NCBI RefSeq assembly: GCF_005234135.1
Contig: NZ_CP039964.1
Location: 2,286,001 to 2,350,000, forward strand
Length of the DNA stretch: 64,000 bases
Direction of reading: 5' to 3'
From: Pseudorhodobacter turbinis
GTDB taxonomy: Bacteria; Pseudomonadota; Alphaproteobacteria; Rhodobacterales; Rhodobacteraceae
This document shows positions 37,680-47,141 of this stretch, in pieces (positions within the stretch are counted from its first letter, which is position 1; the number at the start of each line of letters is the position of its first letter). Both the position numbers and the translations under genes were made by a program. The notes below the pieces were generated by a model. That model ran no database searches. It saw only the letters and a list, made by a program, of their open reading frames with translations, and was not told the DNA's origin.

Positions 37680-39571
37680 CGGCCAAAACCGTTAGCGTCT
37701 TCCCCTAAATGGTCGATCCAGACATTTCCTAGGTCTGCCAGAAACCTCGCCGCATCCGGCGAGGTTTCAAACGTGAAACTGGTGTTGGACATCGGCGCAA
37801 TTGACCAGTTCGGCAAAGGCCGCGCATCGAGAAACGGCTTTTCTGTTACTTCGTTATACAGGATCGTGCGGATGTTGACCGGTTCGGCAAAGACCAGCTC
37901 GGTGGCATTTGTCCCGTAAACTGCCGCGCGGGTGCTGCTGCGGTAATTATTGGTGGCGACCAGGAAATAAGCGTCCAAATCCAGAGGTTTGCCCTGATAA
38001 TGCAGGTTCCGAATGCGGCGGGAGTGTGGGTTGATCAACTTGCCCTGCGCGCAATAGCGGGGGGGCTGTGAGGGATCGATCTGGTAGGTTACGCCATAGA
38101 TGACGTCGAAACTGTAGGAGGGGAAGGCGTCATTCAGCAGCGGTTGGTCATGTTTGCCACGTGTAATATGGTTGAAAATTCCGGCGGACCGTTCGAGCCA
38201 GTCCAGAATATCCGCGCCACGCAATCGAAGGGCGCAGATGGTGTTGGGAAAACAGTAAAGATCTGACAGGTTGCGTTGGTGCAGCGGCCCCGGGGGGATA
38301 TTGGTATAATTATCCGGGCCGCCCCACCCGCCGACCTTGAAAGGGGCCGCGGCCGAAAGTACCGGCAGGGATGAATGCGGCCCCTGTTTCATTTTCTGCG
38401 CAACGAAGCGTTGTTGCGCTTGGCAGATCAACTGCACCGATGTGCAATCCTTGACGAGCGCGAAATAGCTGTGGATCGGGGCCAATGTCTCGCCCACCGG
38501 ATAGCGCATGTAATCCAGAGTCGCATCATGGTGATGCTGGACCGCGCGCAACACCCGGGGCGAGGATTCCACCAGGGCGATCCGTTTCCTGTCCGGAGTG
38601 GTCTTGGCGATGGTGCGGGTTGAGGACTGGCTGTCCAAGACCCGCCACCTGCCGTCCTTGCGTTCCAGAAACAGGTCGATCAGCCCCAGATGTGACCCCC
38701 AGAAACCGGCCATGACGGTTGGCGTGCCTTCCACTGTGCCACGCGCAAGATCTATCCCCTGCATGTTCGCGAATTGCTGTGAGGGGAAGACCATATGCGT
38801 ATGCCCGGTGACAAGCGCATCCACCCCCGGCAGTCTGGCAAGCGGATAGGCCGCGTTTTCCATCCCGTCGGAGTGTGTGGCCTCGCCAATGCCGCTATGA
38901 GCCAGCACCACGACGAGATCGGCCCCTGCGGCTTTCATCTCGGGGATCAGGGCCGCAGCCGTCTCTACCATGTCGCGGGAAAAGATCTTGCCGCCGATCT
39001 GGGTTTCATCCCACGTCGTGATCTGTGGCGGCAACAAGCCCAGAATGCCGATGCGAATAGGATGGGGTTTGCCCTTTGTGTCCCGGATACGGCGGTCAAG
39101 CATGGCATAGGGCGGCAGCAAGCGCTTGTCTTCAAGCGGGGTATTCCCTCGCTCGATCAAGGTGTTGGCGCTGACAAAAGGGAACTGGCTGCGCCGGAGG
39201 GCGGCCATCATAAACGGCAGGCCAAAGTTGAATTCATGGTTGCCTAATGTCGCAGCATCATAGCGCATTGCGTTCATCGCGGCGATAACAGGGTGCAAAT
39301 CACCATCGCGCAGCCCGCGATCATAGGCAACATAATCCCCCAAGGCGCTGCCTTGCAAAAAGTCGCCATTGTCGAGCAGGATGGAGTTGGAAACCTCTTT
39401 ACGGGCGGCGGTGATCAGTGATGCAGTGCGTGCAAATCCCAAGGTGTCGATCGGGTGGTCATGGTCGTAATCGAATGGAAAAACATGGGCATGCAGGTCA
39501 CCTGTTTGCATGATGCGCAAAGTGGCCTGTTCTCCGGTGATGCCGGTGCAGAGGGGGGTGGATGAGGTCAA
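37661..39571 (-). CDS. CpdB-like 2',3'-cyclic-nucleotide 2'-phosphodiesterase/3'-nucleotidase
   Basis: A 636-residue member of the 5'-nucleotidase/CpdB family. The N-terminal calcineurin-like metallophosphatase domain shows TGDLHAHVFPFDYDHD, LDNGDFLQGSALGDY, LGNHEFNFGL and VTGHTHMVFPS; the C-terminal domain (from about residue 360) holds FKVGGWGGPDNYTNIPPG, YCFPNTICALRLRG and NYRSSTRAAVYG. E. coli CpdB is periplasmic, but no signal peptide is seen here, so it may be cytoplasmic or use another route. It would release nucleosides and phosphate. It overlaps the convergent amt gene by 19 bases. Confidence 0.87.
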   Translation of the reverse strand: MTSSTPLCTGITGEQATLRIMQTGDLHAHVFPFDYDHDHPIDTLGFARTASLITAARKEVSNSILLDNGDFLQGSALGDYVAYDRGLRDGDLHPVIAAMNAMRYDAATLGNHEFNFGLPFMMAALRRSQFPFVSANTLIERGNTPLEDKRLLPPYAMLDRRIRDTKGKPHPIRIGILGLLPPQITTWDETQIGGKIFSRDMVETAAALIPEMKAAGADLVVVLAHSGIGEATHSDGMENAAYPLARLPGVDALVTGHTHMVFPSQQFANMQGIDLARGTVEGTPTVMAGFWGSHLGLIDLFLERKDGRWRVLDSQSSTRTIAKTTPDRKRIALVESSPRVLRAVQHHHDATLDYMRYPVGETLAPIHSYFALVKDCTSVQLICQAQQRFVAQKMKQGPHSSLPVLSAAAPFKVGGWGGPDNYTNIPPGPLHQRNLSDLYCFPNTICALRLRGADILDWLERSAGIFNHITRGKHDQPLLNDAFPSYSFDVIYGVTYQIDPSQPPRYCAQGKLINPHSRRIRNLHYQGKPLDLDAYFLVATNNYRSSTRAAVYGTNATELVFAEPVNIRTILYNEVTEKPFLDARPLPNWSIAPMSNTSFTFETSPDAARFLADLGNVWIDHLGEDANGFGRYRLWP

Positions 39572-39858
39572 GGCGGTCCCTTGGCGGTGACGGATTGAGT
39601 GATTAGCCTAACCACGGCGGACAAAATACGGGACTAAAACATTCTAGCGAGCCAACAGAAAAGATGCCACCACAAGTTGGCATTATGCAACATTTTTCGC
39701 ATTTTGGTTGCATTGCTTGCAAGCCATTGTCGGAAATGTCCAAGAATACCTGTTGGGCGGTCGGCCGTGGTTCGAAAATTCGGCGTCCGGGCGATTGCAC
39801 CGGGGCGGTCTGCGTGGCAACATCGGCGGCTCGACATATGCAAATAGACAGGACAGCT
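39572..39858. other. Divergent intergenic region, nudC/cpdB-like
   Basis: These 287 bases separate two divergent starts. I see no RNA gene or convincing operator; a frame open on the plus strand from 39664 has no NudC-like sequence before 39859. Confidence 0.5.
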
Positions 39859-40815
39859 ATGATCTCGCCGGACGTACTTACTTTTGCGGGCTCCGGCCTT
39901 GAGCGCTGTGCCGAACTGCGCCGTGATAGCGCCAAGATGGCGGAATTGTTGGCAAATGGCGGGCAGGTCCTGCCGATCTGGCGGGGCAAGCCCTTGGTGC
40001 AAAATGGCTGTGATCTGGGGTGGGTGCCGCATGGGCATCCGGCGCTGGCACATGGATCAGAGGCGCTTTTCCTTGGGCTGGATGATGGCATCGCACGCTT
40101 TGCGCAGGATATCTCGGATTGGTCGCCCGAAGCGGGGGCAGAGGCGGTGGAGGCGGGCTTCTTTGACGGCTCCACCCAGTTTCACCCCAGCCTGTCCGAC
40201 GCCTACGCCTTTGTAGAACTGCGCGGCGTTATGGTCCAGCTTTCCGCGCGCAGCGCCGAGCTGGTTGCCACCGCCAAGGCCGTGTTGCACTGGCATCGCA
40301 GCCACCGTTTTTGTGCCGTTTGCGGTGCGCAATCCACGCCGGTAAACGCAGGCTGGCAGCGCGCTTGTCCTAAATGTGCCGCCCAGCATTTTCCACGCAC
40401 GGATCCGGTTGTGATCATGTTGATCCAGCGCGGGAACAAGCTTTTAATGGGCCGCTCTCATGGGTGGCCAGAGGGGATGTATTCCTGCCTTGCGGGGTTC
40501 TTGGAGCCGGGAGAGGCCATTGAGGCCGCCGTGCGCCGCGAAGTGGCCGAAGAAACCGGCGTCAGCGTGGGGGATGTGCGCTATGTGACCAGCCAACCCT
40601 GGCCGTTTCCCGCCTCTTTGATGATGGGCTTTATCGGGGATGCCACCTCGGATAAGATCACCGTGGACCCGGAAGAGCTTGATGACGCGATCTGGATCAC
40701 CCGCGAGGATATGCTGGAGGTGATGGCGGGCACGCATCCAACCATCAAACCGGCCCGGAAGGGTGCGATTGCCTATCATCTGATTGCAAGCTGGCTTGCC
40801 GGTCGGATCACGTGA
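39859..40815 (+). CDS. nudC: NAD(+) diphosphatase (Nudix hydrolase)
   Basis: NudC cleaves NAD(H) to NMN(H) and AMP and removes NAD caps from RNA. The 318 residues contain an N-terminal domain, a zinc ribbon with C152, C155, C170 and C173, the Nudix box GFLEPGEAIEAAVRREVAEE, and the NudC-specific SQPWPFPASLMMGF downstream of it. The ATG at 39859 follows AGGACAG; an ATG 21 bases upstream is possible but lacks a ribosome site. It is monocistronic. Confidence 0.93.
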   Translation: MISPDVLTFAGSGLERCAELRRDSAKMAELLANGGQVLPIWRGKPLVQNGCDLGWVPHGHPALAHGSEALFLGLDDGIARFAQDISDWSPEAGAEAVEAGFFDGSTQFHPSLSDAYAFVELRGVMVQLSARSAELVATAKAVLHWHRSHRFCAVCGAQSTPVNAGWQRACPKCAAQHFPRTDPVVIMLIQRGNKLLMGRSHGWPEGMYSCLAGFLEPGEAIEAAVRREVAEETGVSVGDVRYVTSQPWPFPASLMMGFIGDATSDKITVDPEELDDAIWITREDMLEVMAGTHPTIKPARKGAIAYHLIASWLAGRIT

Positions 40816-40921
40816 CATATCGCTGCAAATTTTAAGAAATCTACAGACATCATGCGCAAAATCATGCAGCCTGCGGGATAATCACCCTTGCCCGTCGCGG
40901 GTTAAACAATAGGACGCCCAC

Positions 40922-41398
40922 TTGAAACTGACCGCTAAAGAAGACATTGACGCGCCGATTGGCTTTGTAAACGCGCTTTTGACCGATTTTGACAAGTGGG
41001 AAGGGCTGGCCCGCGACCGCGGCGCCGAGGCTGAGCGTCTGGACAGTCTTACGCAGCCCGGTGCGGGAATGATGTGGAAGCTGGGTTTCGACTTTCGCGG
41101 TAAAAGGCGGGCGGCGACGTTGAAGCTTTTGTCCCTGATGCCAGAGCAGGAGATGACGCTGGAGTGTATCGCAAAGCCTGGCAATGGTGTGACGAAGCTT
41201 GAAATGACAGCGATTGGCGAGACCCGCACGCGGCTTGTGATCTCGATGGAAATCAAACCCAATACGCTTGCCGCGCGGCTGTTCCTGCAAACGCTGCGTT
41301 TGGCCAAAGAAAAGGTCAACCAGCGTTTCAAGCAGCAACTGATCAAAGTCGCGGCGGGTATCGAGGATCGTTACCGCAAGCAGGCAAAACCCGTTTAA
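40922..41398 (+). CDS. SRPBCC (START-like) family protein
   Basis: A 158-residue soluble protein of the polyketide cyclase/SRPBCC fold (KEDIDAPIGFVNALLTDFDKWE at the N-terminus, a curved beta-sheet and a long C-terminal helix LAKEKVNQRFKQQLIKVA). Such proteins bind hydrophobic ligands; the ligand here is unknown. TTG at 40922 is the likely start, with AGGA 8 bases upstream and no ATG available in the N-terminal region. The unusual start may keep expression low. Confidence 0.75.
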   Translation: MKLTAKEDIDAPIGFVNALLTDFDKWEGLARDRGAEAERLDSLTQPGAGMMWKLGFDFRGKRRAATLKLLSLMPEQEMTLECIAKPGNGVTKLEMTAIGETRTRLVISMEIKPNTLAARLFLQTLRLAKEKVNQRFKQQLIKVAAGIEDRYRKQAKPV

Positions 41399-41419
41399 TG
41401 CAGCTTGCGGTAAAACCGG

Positions 41420-42250
41420 CTAGTTGCGGCGCGGATCGGCGGGGTAGACGCCCAGAATATCACGCTGGGAGGTGAAGTAGCGCAGCTCATCCAGCGCGAG
41501 CATCACATTTGGATCTTCGGGATGGCCTTCGATATCGGCGTAAAACTCGGTCGCGGTAAAGGAGCCGCCAACCATATAGCTTTCCAGCTTGGTCATATTG
41601 ACGCCATTGGTCGCAAACCCGCCCATCGCCTTGTAAAGTGCGGCCGGAATGTTGCGAACCCTAAAGGTGAAGGTCGTCATCATCTTTTCGGCGCGGCGCG
41701 AATGATCTGCCTCACGTGCCATCACCAAAAAGCGGGTGGTGTTGTTGGATTGATCCTCAATCCGCGAGGCCAGAACATCCAGCCCGTAAATCTCGCCGGC
41801 CAATTCTGAGGCGAGGGCGGCCAGTGACGGCTCTGCCTGTTCGGCCACGGCCTTGGCCGATCCCGCAGTATCCGCCCCCGTCACAGGTGCAATCGCATGG
41901 GATTTCAGGAAGTCGCGGCATTGGCCCAGCAAGACCGTATGGCTCATCGCGCGGGTGACATCATCCAGCTTTGTGCCCGGCAGCGCCAGCAAACTGATGT
42001 GCACGCGGACAAAGGCCTCGTCGATGATCCGCAAACCTGACCCGGGTAGCAGCGCATGGATATCGGCCACGCGCCCGTAGGTGGAATTTTCTACCGGCAG
42101 CATCGCCAGATCAACCTCGCCAGAGCGGCAGGCCTCGATTGCGTCCTCAAAGGTATGGTAGGGAACGGCTTCCATGTCCGGGCGGGCCTGACGGCATGCT
42201 TCGTGGGAATAGGCGCCCAGCTCCCCTTGAAAGGCGATACGTCCGGTCAT
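41420..42250 (-). CDS. pheA: Prephenate dehydratase
   Basis: PheA converts prephenate to phenylpyruvate in phenylalanine synthesis. The 276-residue form has only the dehydratase (FQGELGAYSHEACRQA, LPVENSTYGRVADIHALL, DQSNNTTRFLVM-like SNNTTRFLVMA) and a C-terminal ACT domain (LESYMVGGSF) that binds phenylalanine for feedback control; no chorismate mutase domain is fused. The ATG at 42250 follows GGAGA. The cytochrome c gene on the other strand starts 120 bases away, divergently. Confidence 0.95.
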   Translation of the reverse strand: MTGRIAFQGELGAYSHEACRQARPDMEAVPYHTFEDAIEACRSGEVDLAMLPVENSTYGRVADIHALLPGSGLRIIDEAFVRVHISLLALPGTKLDDVTRAMSHTVLLGQCRDFLKSHAIAPVTGADTAGSAKAVAEQAEPSLAALASELAGEIYGLDVLASRIEDQSNNTTRFLVMAREADHSRRAEKMMTTFTFRVRNIPAALYKAMGGFATNGVNMTKLESYMVGGSFTATEFYADIEGHPEDPNVMLALDELRYFTSQRDILGVYPADPRRN

Positions 42251-42369
42251 TTTTGCAGTCTCCGTCAATAAAAGCGGCTCAAGGGTGGGTGTTGGTGCTA
42301 CTATACCTTGAAAAGCGTCATGGGAAGCGGTTAGAAGCGCGTCAGGATAACGCTGATGCGGGGCGCGAC

Positions 42370-42882
42370 ATGTTCGACACGATGACAATGACAAAAGTGG
42401 TTGGGGCCGTTTGTGGCTCTCTCTTGGTGTTTATGCTTGGGGGCTGGGCTGCAAGCGCGCTTTACGCCACTGGTGGTGGCCACGGAGAGACGACGCAAGC
42501 CTATACCATCGATACCGGTTCGGATGAGGCCACTGAAACGGCCGAAGAGGGCCCGACATTTGAAGAGCTCTTTGCAAGCGCGGATGCCGGTTCGGGTGAA
42601 AGAGTGTTCGCCAAATGCAAAGCCTGTCACAAACTGGATGGCAGCGATGGCACTGGCCCGCATTTGAACGGTATTGTGGATCGCCAGAAAGCGGCCTCTG
42701 CCGGGTTTGGCTATTCCGACGTGCTGATGGGCATGGCCGATGAGGCATGGACCCCGGCAAATCTGGATGCATTCTTGACGAGCCCCAAGAAATACGCCCC
42801 CGGCACCAAGATGAGCTTTGCGGGTCTGCCCAAGCCGACCGACCGTGTGAACCTGATCGCGTGGCTTGCCACACAGCAGTGA
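42370..42882 (+). CDS. Membrane-anchored cytochrome c (CycM / c552 type)
   Basis: A 170-residue class I cytochrome c with an N-terminal uncleaved membrane helix (about residues 9-30), a Glu/Thr-rich linker and a haem domain: the CKACH motif (C83, C86, H87) and the axial Met in GTKMSFAG. It should carry electrons from the bc1 complex to terminal oxidases while tethered to the inner membrane, as CycM and cytochrome c552 do. The start at 42370 is at the family position, with only a weak ribosome site. It ends at an intrinsic terminator. Confidence 0.9.
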   Translation: MFDTMTMTKVVGAVCGSLLVFMLGGWAASALYATGGGHGETTQAYTIDTGSDEATETAEEGPTFEELFASADAGSGERVFAKCKACHKLDGSDGTGPHLNGIVDRQKAASAGFGYSDVLMGMADEAWTPANLDAFLTSPKKYAPGTKMSFAGLPKPTDRVNLIAWLATQQ

Positions 42883-42904
42883 TCGCACTGAAAAGTGTTT
42901 GAAT

Positions 42905-42928
42905 GGCCGCCCTTCGGGGCGGTCTTTT
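42905..42928 (+). terminator. Rho-independent terminator after cytochrome c gene
   Basis: An 8-bp stem (GGCCGCCC with GGGCGGTC) closes on a UUCG tetraloop and is followed by four Ts, 22 bases after the stop codon. Confidence 0.85.
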
Positions 42929-43047
42929 GCATTTTGCGTCGAATCTCACGCAATCGCAACTTGAGGCCGCAATAGCTCCGCTTTAGCATCGGGCCAGCCA
43001 AAGAGCGGCGGGATACCGGTGCTTTTGACCAAAACGGAGGGGCCGCG

Positions 43048-44937
43048 ATGATTCGGACGATTATGGGCGCAACACGCAACGCGACACACTTGCCGCGGGC
43101 CGCGTTTATCGTGGCGCTTGCGGGATTTGCCGGGGTGGCCAAGGCCGAAGCGGTGATCACATCACATGGCATCTCTACCTTTGGGGAATTGCAATATCCG
43201 GCTGATTTTACGCACCTGTCCTATGTGAACCCCGATGCGCCCAAAGGGGGCGAGATATCGGAATGGACCTCGGGCGGGTTTGACAGCATGAACCCCTATT
43301 CGATCAAGGGGCGGGCGGCCGCGCTGTCCTCGGCGGCCTACGAATCAATTCTGGAGGCTCCGGATGATGAAATCGGTGCTGCCTATTGTCTGCTGTGTTC
43401 CAGCTTGGAATACCCTGAGGATCGCTCTTGGGTGATCTTCAACCTGCGCGATGATGTGCGTTTTTCCGATGGCACCCCGATGACGGCCGCGGATGTGGTT
43501 TTCTCTTATGAGGTGTTTCTGGCCAAAGGCTTGACGGATTTTCGCACCATCTTTGCCACCAAGGTCGAAAAGGTCGAGGCGCTTGATCCCCTGCGCGTGA
43601 AGTTCACCTTTAAACCCGACATCCCTACCCGCGATTTGCCGCAGGATGTTGGCGGTTTGCCGGTCCTGTCCAAAGCGCATTATGAGGCAAACGGGCTGGA
43701 TCTGGCGGAAAGCAACCTGACGCCTTTCCTTGGGACGGGGGCCTATGTGCTGGACAAGATGCGGACGGGGGAATCGGTCACCTATGCGCGCAATCCTGAT
43801 TATTGGGGGGCAGATCATCCGCTGCGCGTGGGCACCAATAATTTCGACAGCATCCGGATTGAATATTTCTCGGATTATGACGCGGCGTTTGAGGGGTTCA
43901 AAGGCGGCAGCTACACCTTCCGCAATGAGGCATCCTCGATCAAATGGGCGACGGGCTATGACTTCCCGGCGGTGCAAAACGGCGGTGTGATTAAGGCGGA
44001 GCTACCCTCGGGACAAAAATCCACGGGTCAGTCCTTTATCTTCAACCTGCGTCGCGAAAAGTTCCAAGATCCGCGTGTGCGTGAGGCCATCGGCCTGATG
44101 TTCAACTTTGAATGGTCCAATGACACGCTATTTTATGGGATTTATTCGCGCATCCCCTCCTATTGGGGCAACAGCTTTATGGAGGCAAAAGGCACCCCGT
44201 CCGAGGCCGAGGTTGCCTTGCTGCAGCCATTGGTGGACGAGGGGTTACTGGACCCCGCGATCCTGACGGATGAGGCGATTGTGCCGCCGGTATCGGGCGC
44301 GCGCCAGCTGGACCGTGGCAATCTGCGCAAGGCATCGAAACTGCTGGATGAGGCGGGCTGGGCCGTGGGGGATGACGGGATGCGCCGCAATGCCAAGGGC
44401 GACCTGCTGCGGATAGAGTTTCTGGAGGACAGTCCGACCTTTGACCGCGTGATCAACCCGTTCGTGGATAATCTGCGCAGCCTTGGCGTTGATGCGGTGC
44501 TGACCCGCGTGGAAAACGCCCAGATGGAAGACCGCACCCGCCCGCCGAAATTCGATTTCGACATCACCAACCATTTCAACCAGACCGGCTATCTTTCGGG
44601 GACCGAGCTGAAGCAATACTATGGGTCAGAAACGGCGGATGTGTCCTCTTTCAACGCGATGGGGCTGAAAAGCCCGGCGGTGGACCGGATGATTGATGTG
44701 GTGCTGGCCGCGAATACATTGGACAGCCTGACCACCGCGACAATGGCGCTGGATCGGGTGATGCGGGCGGAACGCTTCGGCATTCTCCAATGGTATAAGC
44801 CCACGCATACGGTCGCCTATTACAATATGTATGAGCACCCTGAAAACTTGCCGCCCTATGCGCTGGGCGAATTGACCTTCTGGTGGTACAACGCGGAAAA
44901 AGCGGCGGCGCTAAAGGCGTCAGGCGTGTTGAAATAA
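43048..44937 (+). CDS. yejA: Solute-binding protein of a YejABEF-type peptide/microcin C importer
   Basis: A 629-residue periplasmic binding protein (family 5 extracellular solute-binding), with a signal peptide ending near residue 34. YejA-like features are GISTFGELQYPADFTHLSYV, NPDAPKGGEIS and the late ADWWYN-like ending ELTFWWYNAEK. In E. coli the Yej system imports microcin C and short peptides. GGAGGGG precedes the ATG. First of five genes joined by overlaps or very short gaps, so it sets expression for the whole operon. Confidence 0.92.
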   Translation: MIRTIMGATRNATHLPRAAFIVALAGFAGVAKAEAVITSHGISTFGELQYPADFTHLSYVNPDAPKGGEISEWTSGGFDSMNPYSIKGRAAALSSAAYESILEAPDDEIGAAYCLLCSSLEYPEDRSWVIFNLRDDVRFSDGTPMTAADVVFSYEVFLAKGLTDFRTIFATKVEKVEALDPLRVKFTFKPDIPTRDLPQDVGGLPVLSKAHYEANGLDLAESNLTPFLGTGAYVLDKMRTGESVTYARNPDYWGADHPLRVGTNNFDSIRIEYFSDYDAAFEGFKGGSYTFRNEASSIKWATGYDFPAVQNGGVIKAELPSGQKSTGQSFIFNLRREKFQDPRVREAIGLMFNFEWSNDTLFYGIYSRIPSYWGNSFMEAKGTPSEAEVALLQPLVDEGLLDPAILTDEAIVPPVSGARQLDRGNLRKASKLLDEAGWAVGDDGMRRNAKGDLLRIEFLEDSPTFDRVINPFVDNLRSLGVDAVLTRVENAQMEDRTRPPKFDFDITNHFNQTGYLSGTELKQYYGSETADVSSFNAMGLKSPAVDRMIDVVLAANTLDSLTTATMALDRVMRAERFGILQWYKPTHTVAYYNMYEHPENLPPYALGELTFWWYNAEKAAALKASGVLK

Positions 44938-44964
44938 TAATAATAAACGGCAGGTGAGCAGAAC

Positions 44965-46041
44965 ATGGGTGCCTATATCCTTCGGCGGGTGTTGCTGATT
45001 ATTCCGACATTGATCGGGATTATGATCATCAACTTTGCCCTTGTGCAATTCGTTCCCGGCGGCCCGATCGAACAGGTTCTGGCGCGGCTTGATGGTGGCG
45101 GGGATGCGTTGCAAGGAATCGCTGGATCGGGCGATGCGGGTACCGAAAGTGCAGGCAGCAGCGAATACTTGGGTGCGCGCGGCCTGCCGCCGGAGTTTAT
45201 CGCAGAGCTGGAAAAACAGTTCGGGTTCGACAAGCCCCCCTTGCAGCGTTTCCTTGATATGATGTGGAACTATGCGCGGTTCGACTTTGGCGAGAGCTAT
45301 TTCCGGTCGATATCCGTGACCGATCTGGTGCTGGAGAAGATGCCGGTGTCCATCAGTCTGGGCCTTTGGTCCACGCTGATTGCCTATTTGATTTCGATCC
45401 CTTTGGGCATTCGCAAGGCGATGCGCGATGGCACGGCGTTTGATACTTGGACCTCGGGGGTGATTATCGTGGCCTATGCCATTCCGGGGTTCTTGTTCGC
45501 GATTTTGCTCTTGGTGCTTTTTGCGGGCGGATCTTACTGGAAGGTGTTCCCCCTGCGGGGCCTGACGTCCGAGGGGTTTGAGGACCTGTCGATGCTGGGC
45601 AAGGCGGGCGATTATCTGTGGCATATGACCTTGCCGATTGTGGCCTCGACCATCGCCAGTTTTGCCACACTGACCTTGCTGACCAAGAACAGCTTTCTGG
45701 ATGAGATCGGCAAGCAATATGTGATGACGGCGCGCGCCAAAGGCCTCTCGGAAAGCGGGGTGCTTTATGGCCATGTGTTCCGCAATGCGATGCTGATCGT
45801 GATTGCTGGGTTTCCGGCGGCTTTTGTGTCGATCTTCTTTGGGCAAAGCCTGATTATCGAGACGATCTTTTCGCTCGACGGGTTGGGGCAGATGGGGTTC
45901 AAGGCCGTGGTCGAACGGGATTATCCGGTGATGTTCGGTACGCTTTATGCATTCGGGATCATGGGGCTTTTGGTCGGGATTGTGTCGGATATGATGTATG
46001 TCTGGATCGATCCGCGCATTGATTTTGAAGGGCGTGGCTGA
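44965..46041 (+). CDS. yejB: Peptide ABC transporter permease, YejB-like
   Basis: A 358-residue inner-membrane permease with about six helices. The N-terminus [20 protein letters not shown] and [11 protein letters not shown] are typical of DppB/YejB, the EAA loop reads [24 protein letters not shown], and the YejB-type insert (about residues 45-90) is present. It pairs with YejE to form the channel. CAGGTGAG precedes the ATG, after a run of stop-like TAA codons at the end of yejA. Its last base is the first base of yejE. Confidence 0.93.
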   Translation: MGAYILRRVLLIIPTLIGIMIINFALVQFVPGGPIEQVLARLDGGGDALQGIAGSGDAGTESAGSSEYLGARGLPPEFIAELEKQFGFDKPPLQRFLDMMWNYARFDFGESYFRSISVTDLVLEKMPVSISLGLWSTLIAYLISIPLGIRKAMRDGTAFDTWTSGVIIVAYAIPGFLFAILLLVLFAGGSYWKVFPLRGLTSEGFEDLSMLGKAGDYLWHMTLPIVASTIASFATLTLLTKNSFLDEIGKQYVMTARAKGLSESGVLYGHVFRNAMLIVIAGFPAAFVSIFFGQSLIIETIFSLDGLGQMGFKAVVERDYPVMFGTLYAFGIMGLLVGIVSDMMYVWIDPRIDFEGRG

Positions 46042-47141
46042 TGGCTTTTTCCCCGCTTAATCAACGCCGCTGGCGTAATTTCAAGGCCAACCGTCGGGCG
46101 TTCTGGTCGTTTTGGCTGTTGCTGCTGCTTTACGGCCTATCGCTGTTTGCCGAGGTTCTGGCCAATGACAAGCCGCTTCTGGTCAGCTATCAGGGTGAAT
46201 TGCGCGCGCCGTTCATGCAGTTTTACCCCGAAACTGCCTTTGGCGGCGATTTCCGGACCGAGGCCAAATACCGCGATATTGAGGTGCGTTGCCTGATCCG
46301 TTCCGGGGGCGTAGAGATGTGCTTGGATGATCCCGATACCGCGATGGAAGCACTGGAGTCAGGCGCGCTTGAGGGCGCCACCCCCGGCTGGATCTTGTGG
46401 CCGCCGATCCCCTATAGCTTCAATACCATCAATAACATTGGCCGCGCGGCCCCCAGCCCGCCCGATGCCAACCACCTGTTGGGCACCGACGATACCGCGC
46501 GCGATGTAGCCGCGCGCGTGATTTATGGCTTCCGCCTGTCGGTGTCTTTTGCGCTGATCGTGACGCTTTTGACCTCGGTGATCGGGGTCGCGGCAGGGGC
46601 GGTGCAGGGCTATTTCGGCGGTTGGGTGGACCTGATTTTCCAGCGCGTGCTGGAGATATGGAGCTCTACCCCCAGCCTTTATATCATCATCATTGTCGCC
46701 GCGATCTGGCGGATGAATTTCTGGCTGTTGGTGGGGCTGATGGTGCTTTTCGGCTGGACCTCGCTCGTGGGGGTGGTGCGGGCCGAGTTTTTGCGCGCGC
46801 GTAACTTTGAATATGTGCGCGCGGCGCGTGCCCTTGGCGTGTCGGACCGGGTGATCATGTTCCGCCATGTGCTGCCCAATGCGATGGTTGCCACGCTCAC
46901 CATGCTGCCCTTTATCATCACCGGTACCATCGGATCACTTGCGGTGCTGGATTTCCTCGGGTTTGGCCTGCCTGCATCGGCCCCGTCCTTGGGAGAGCTG
47001 ACGTTGCAAGCCAAGCAAAACCTGCAAGCGCCCTGGCTGGCGTTTACCGCATTTTCGGTATTTGCGATCATGCTCTCGCTTTTGGTGTTCATCTTTGAGG
47101 GCGTGCGCGATGCCTTTGATCCGCGAAAGACTTTTCAATGA
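46041..47141 (+). CDS. yejE: Peptide ABC transporter permease, YejE-like
   Basis: A 366-residue permease with the YejE-specific long periplasmic insert after the first helix (about residues 45-140: LLVSYQGELRAPFMQFYPE, PPIPYSFNTINNIGRAAPSP) and the EAA loop YVRAARALGVSDRVIMFRHV. It overlaps yejB by one base (TGATG) and yejF by four (ATGA), so the subunits are translationally coupled, as expected for fixed stoichiometry. Confidence 0.93.
   Translation: MAFSPLNQRRWRNFKANRRAFWSFWLLLLLYGLSLFAEVLANDKPLLVSYQGELRAPFMQFYPETAFGGDFRTEAKYRDIEVRCLIRSGGVEMCLDDPDTAMEALESGALEGATPGWILWPPIPYSFNTINNIGRAAPSPPDANHLLGTDDTARDVAARVIYGFRLSVSFALIVTLLTSVIGVAAGAVQGYFGGWVDLIFQRVLEIWSSTPSLYIIIIVAAIWRMNFWLLVGLMVLFGWTSLVGVVRAEFLRARNFEYVRAARALGVSDRVIMFRHVLPNAMVATLTMLPFIITGTIGSLAVLDFLGFGLPASAPSLGELTLQAKQNLQAPWLAFTAFSVFAIMLSLLVFIFEGVRDAFDPRKTFQ

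Noticed and set aside
42139..42369. Upstream extension of the cytochrome c frame
   Set aside because: It runs antisense to pheA, and the membrane helix of the cytochrome begins just after the ATG at 42370.
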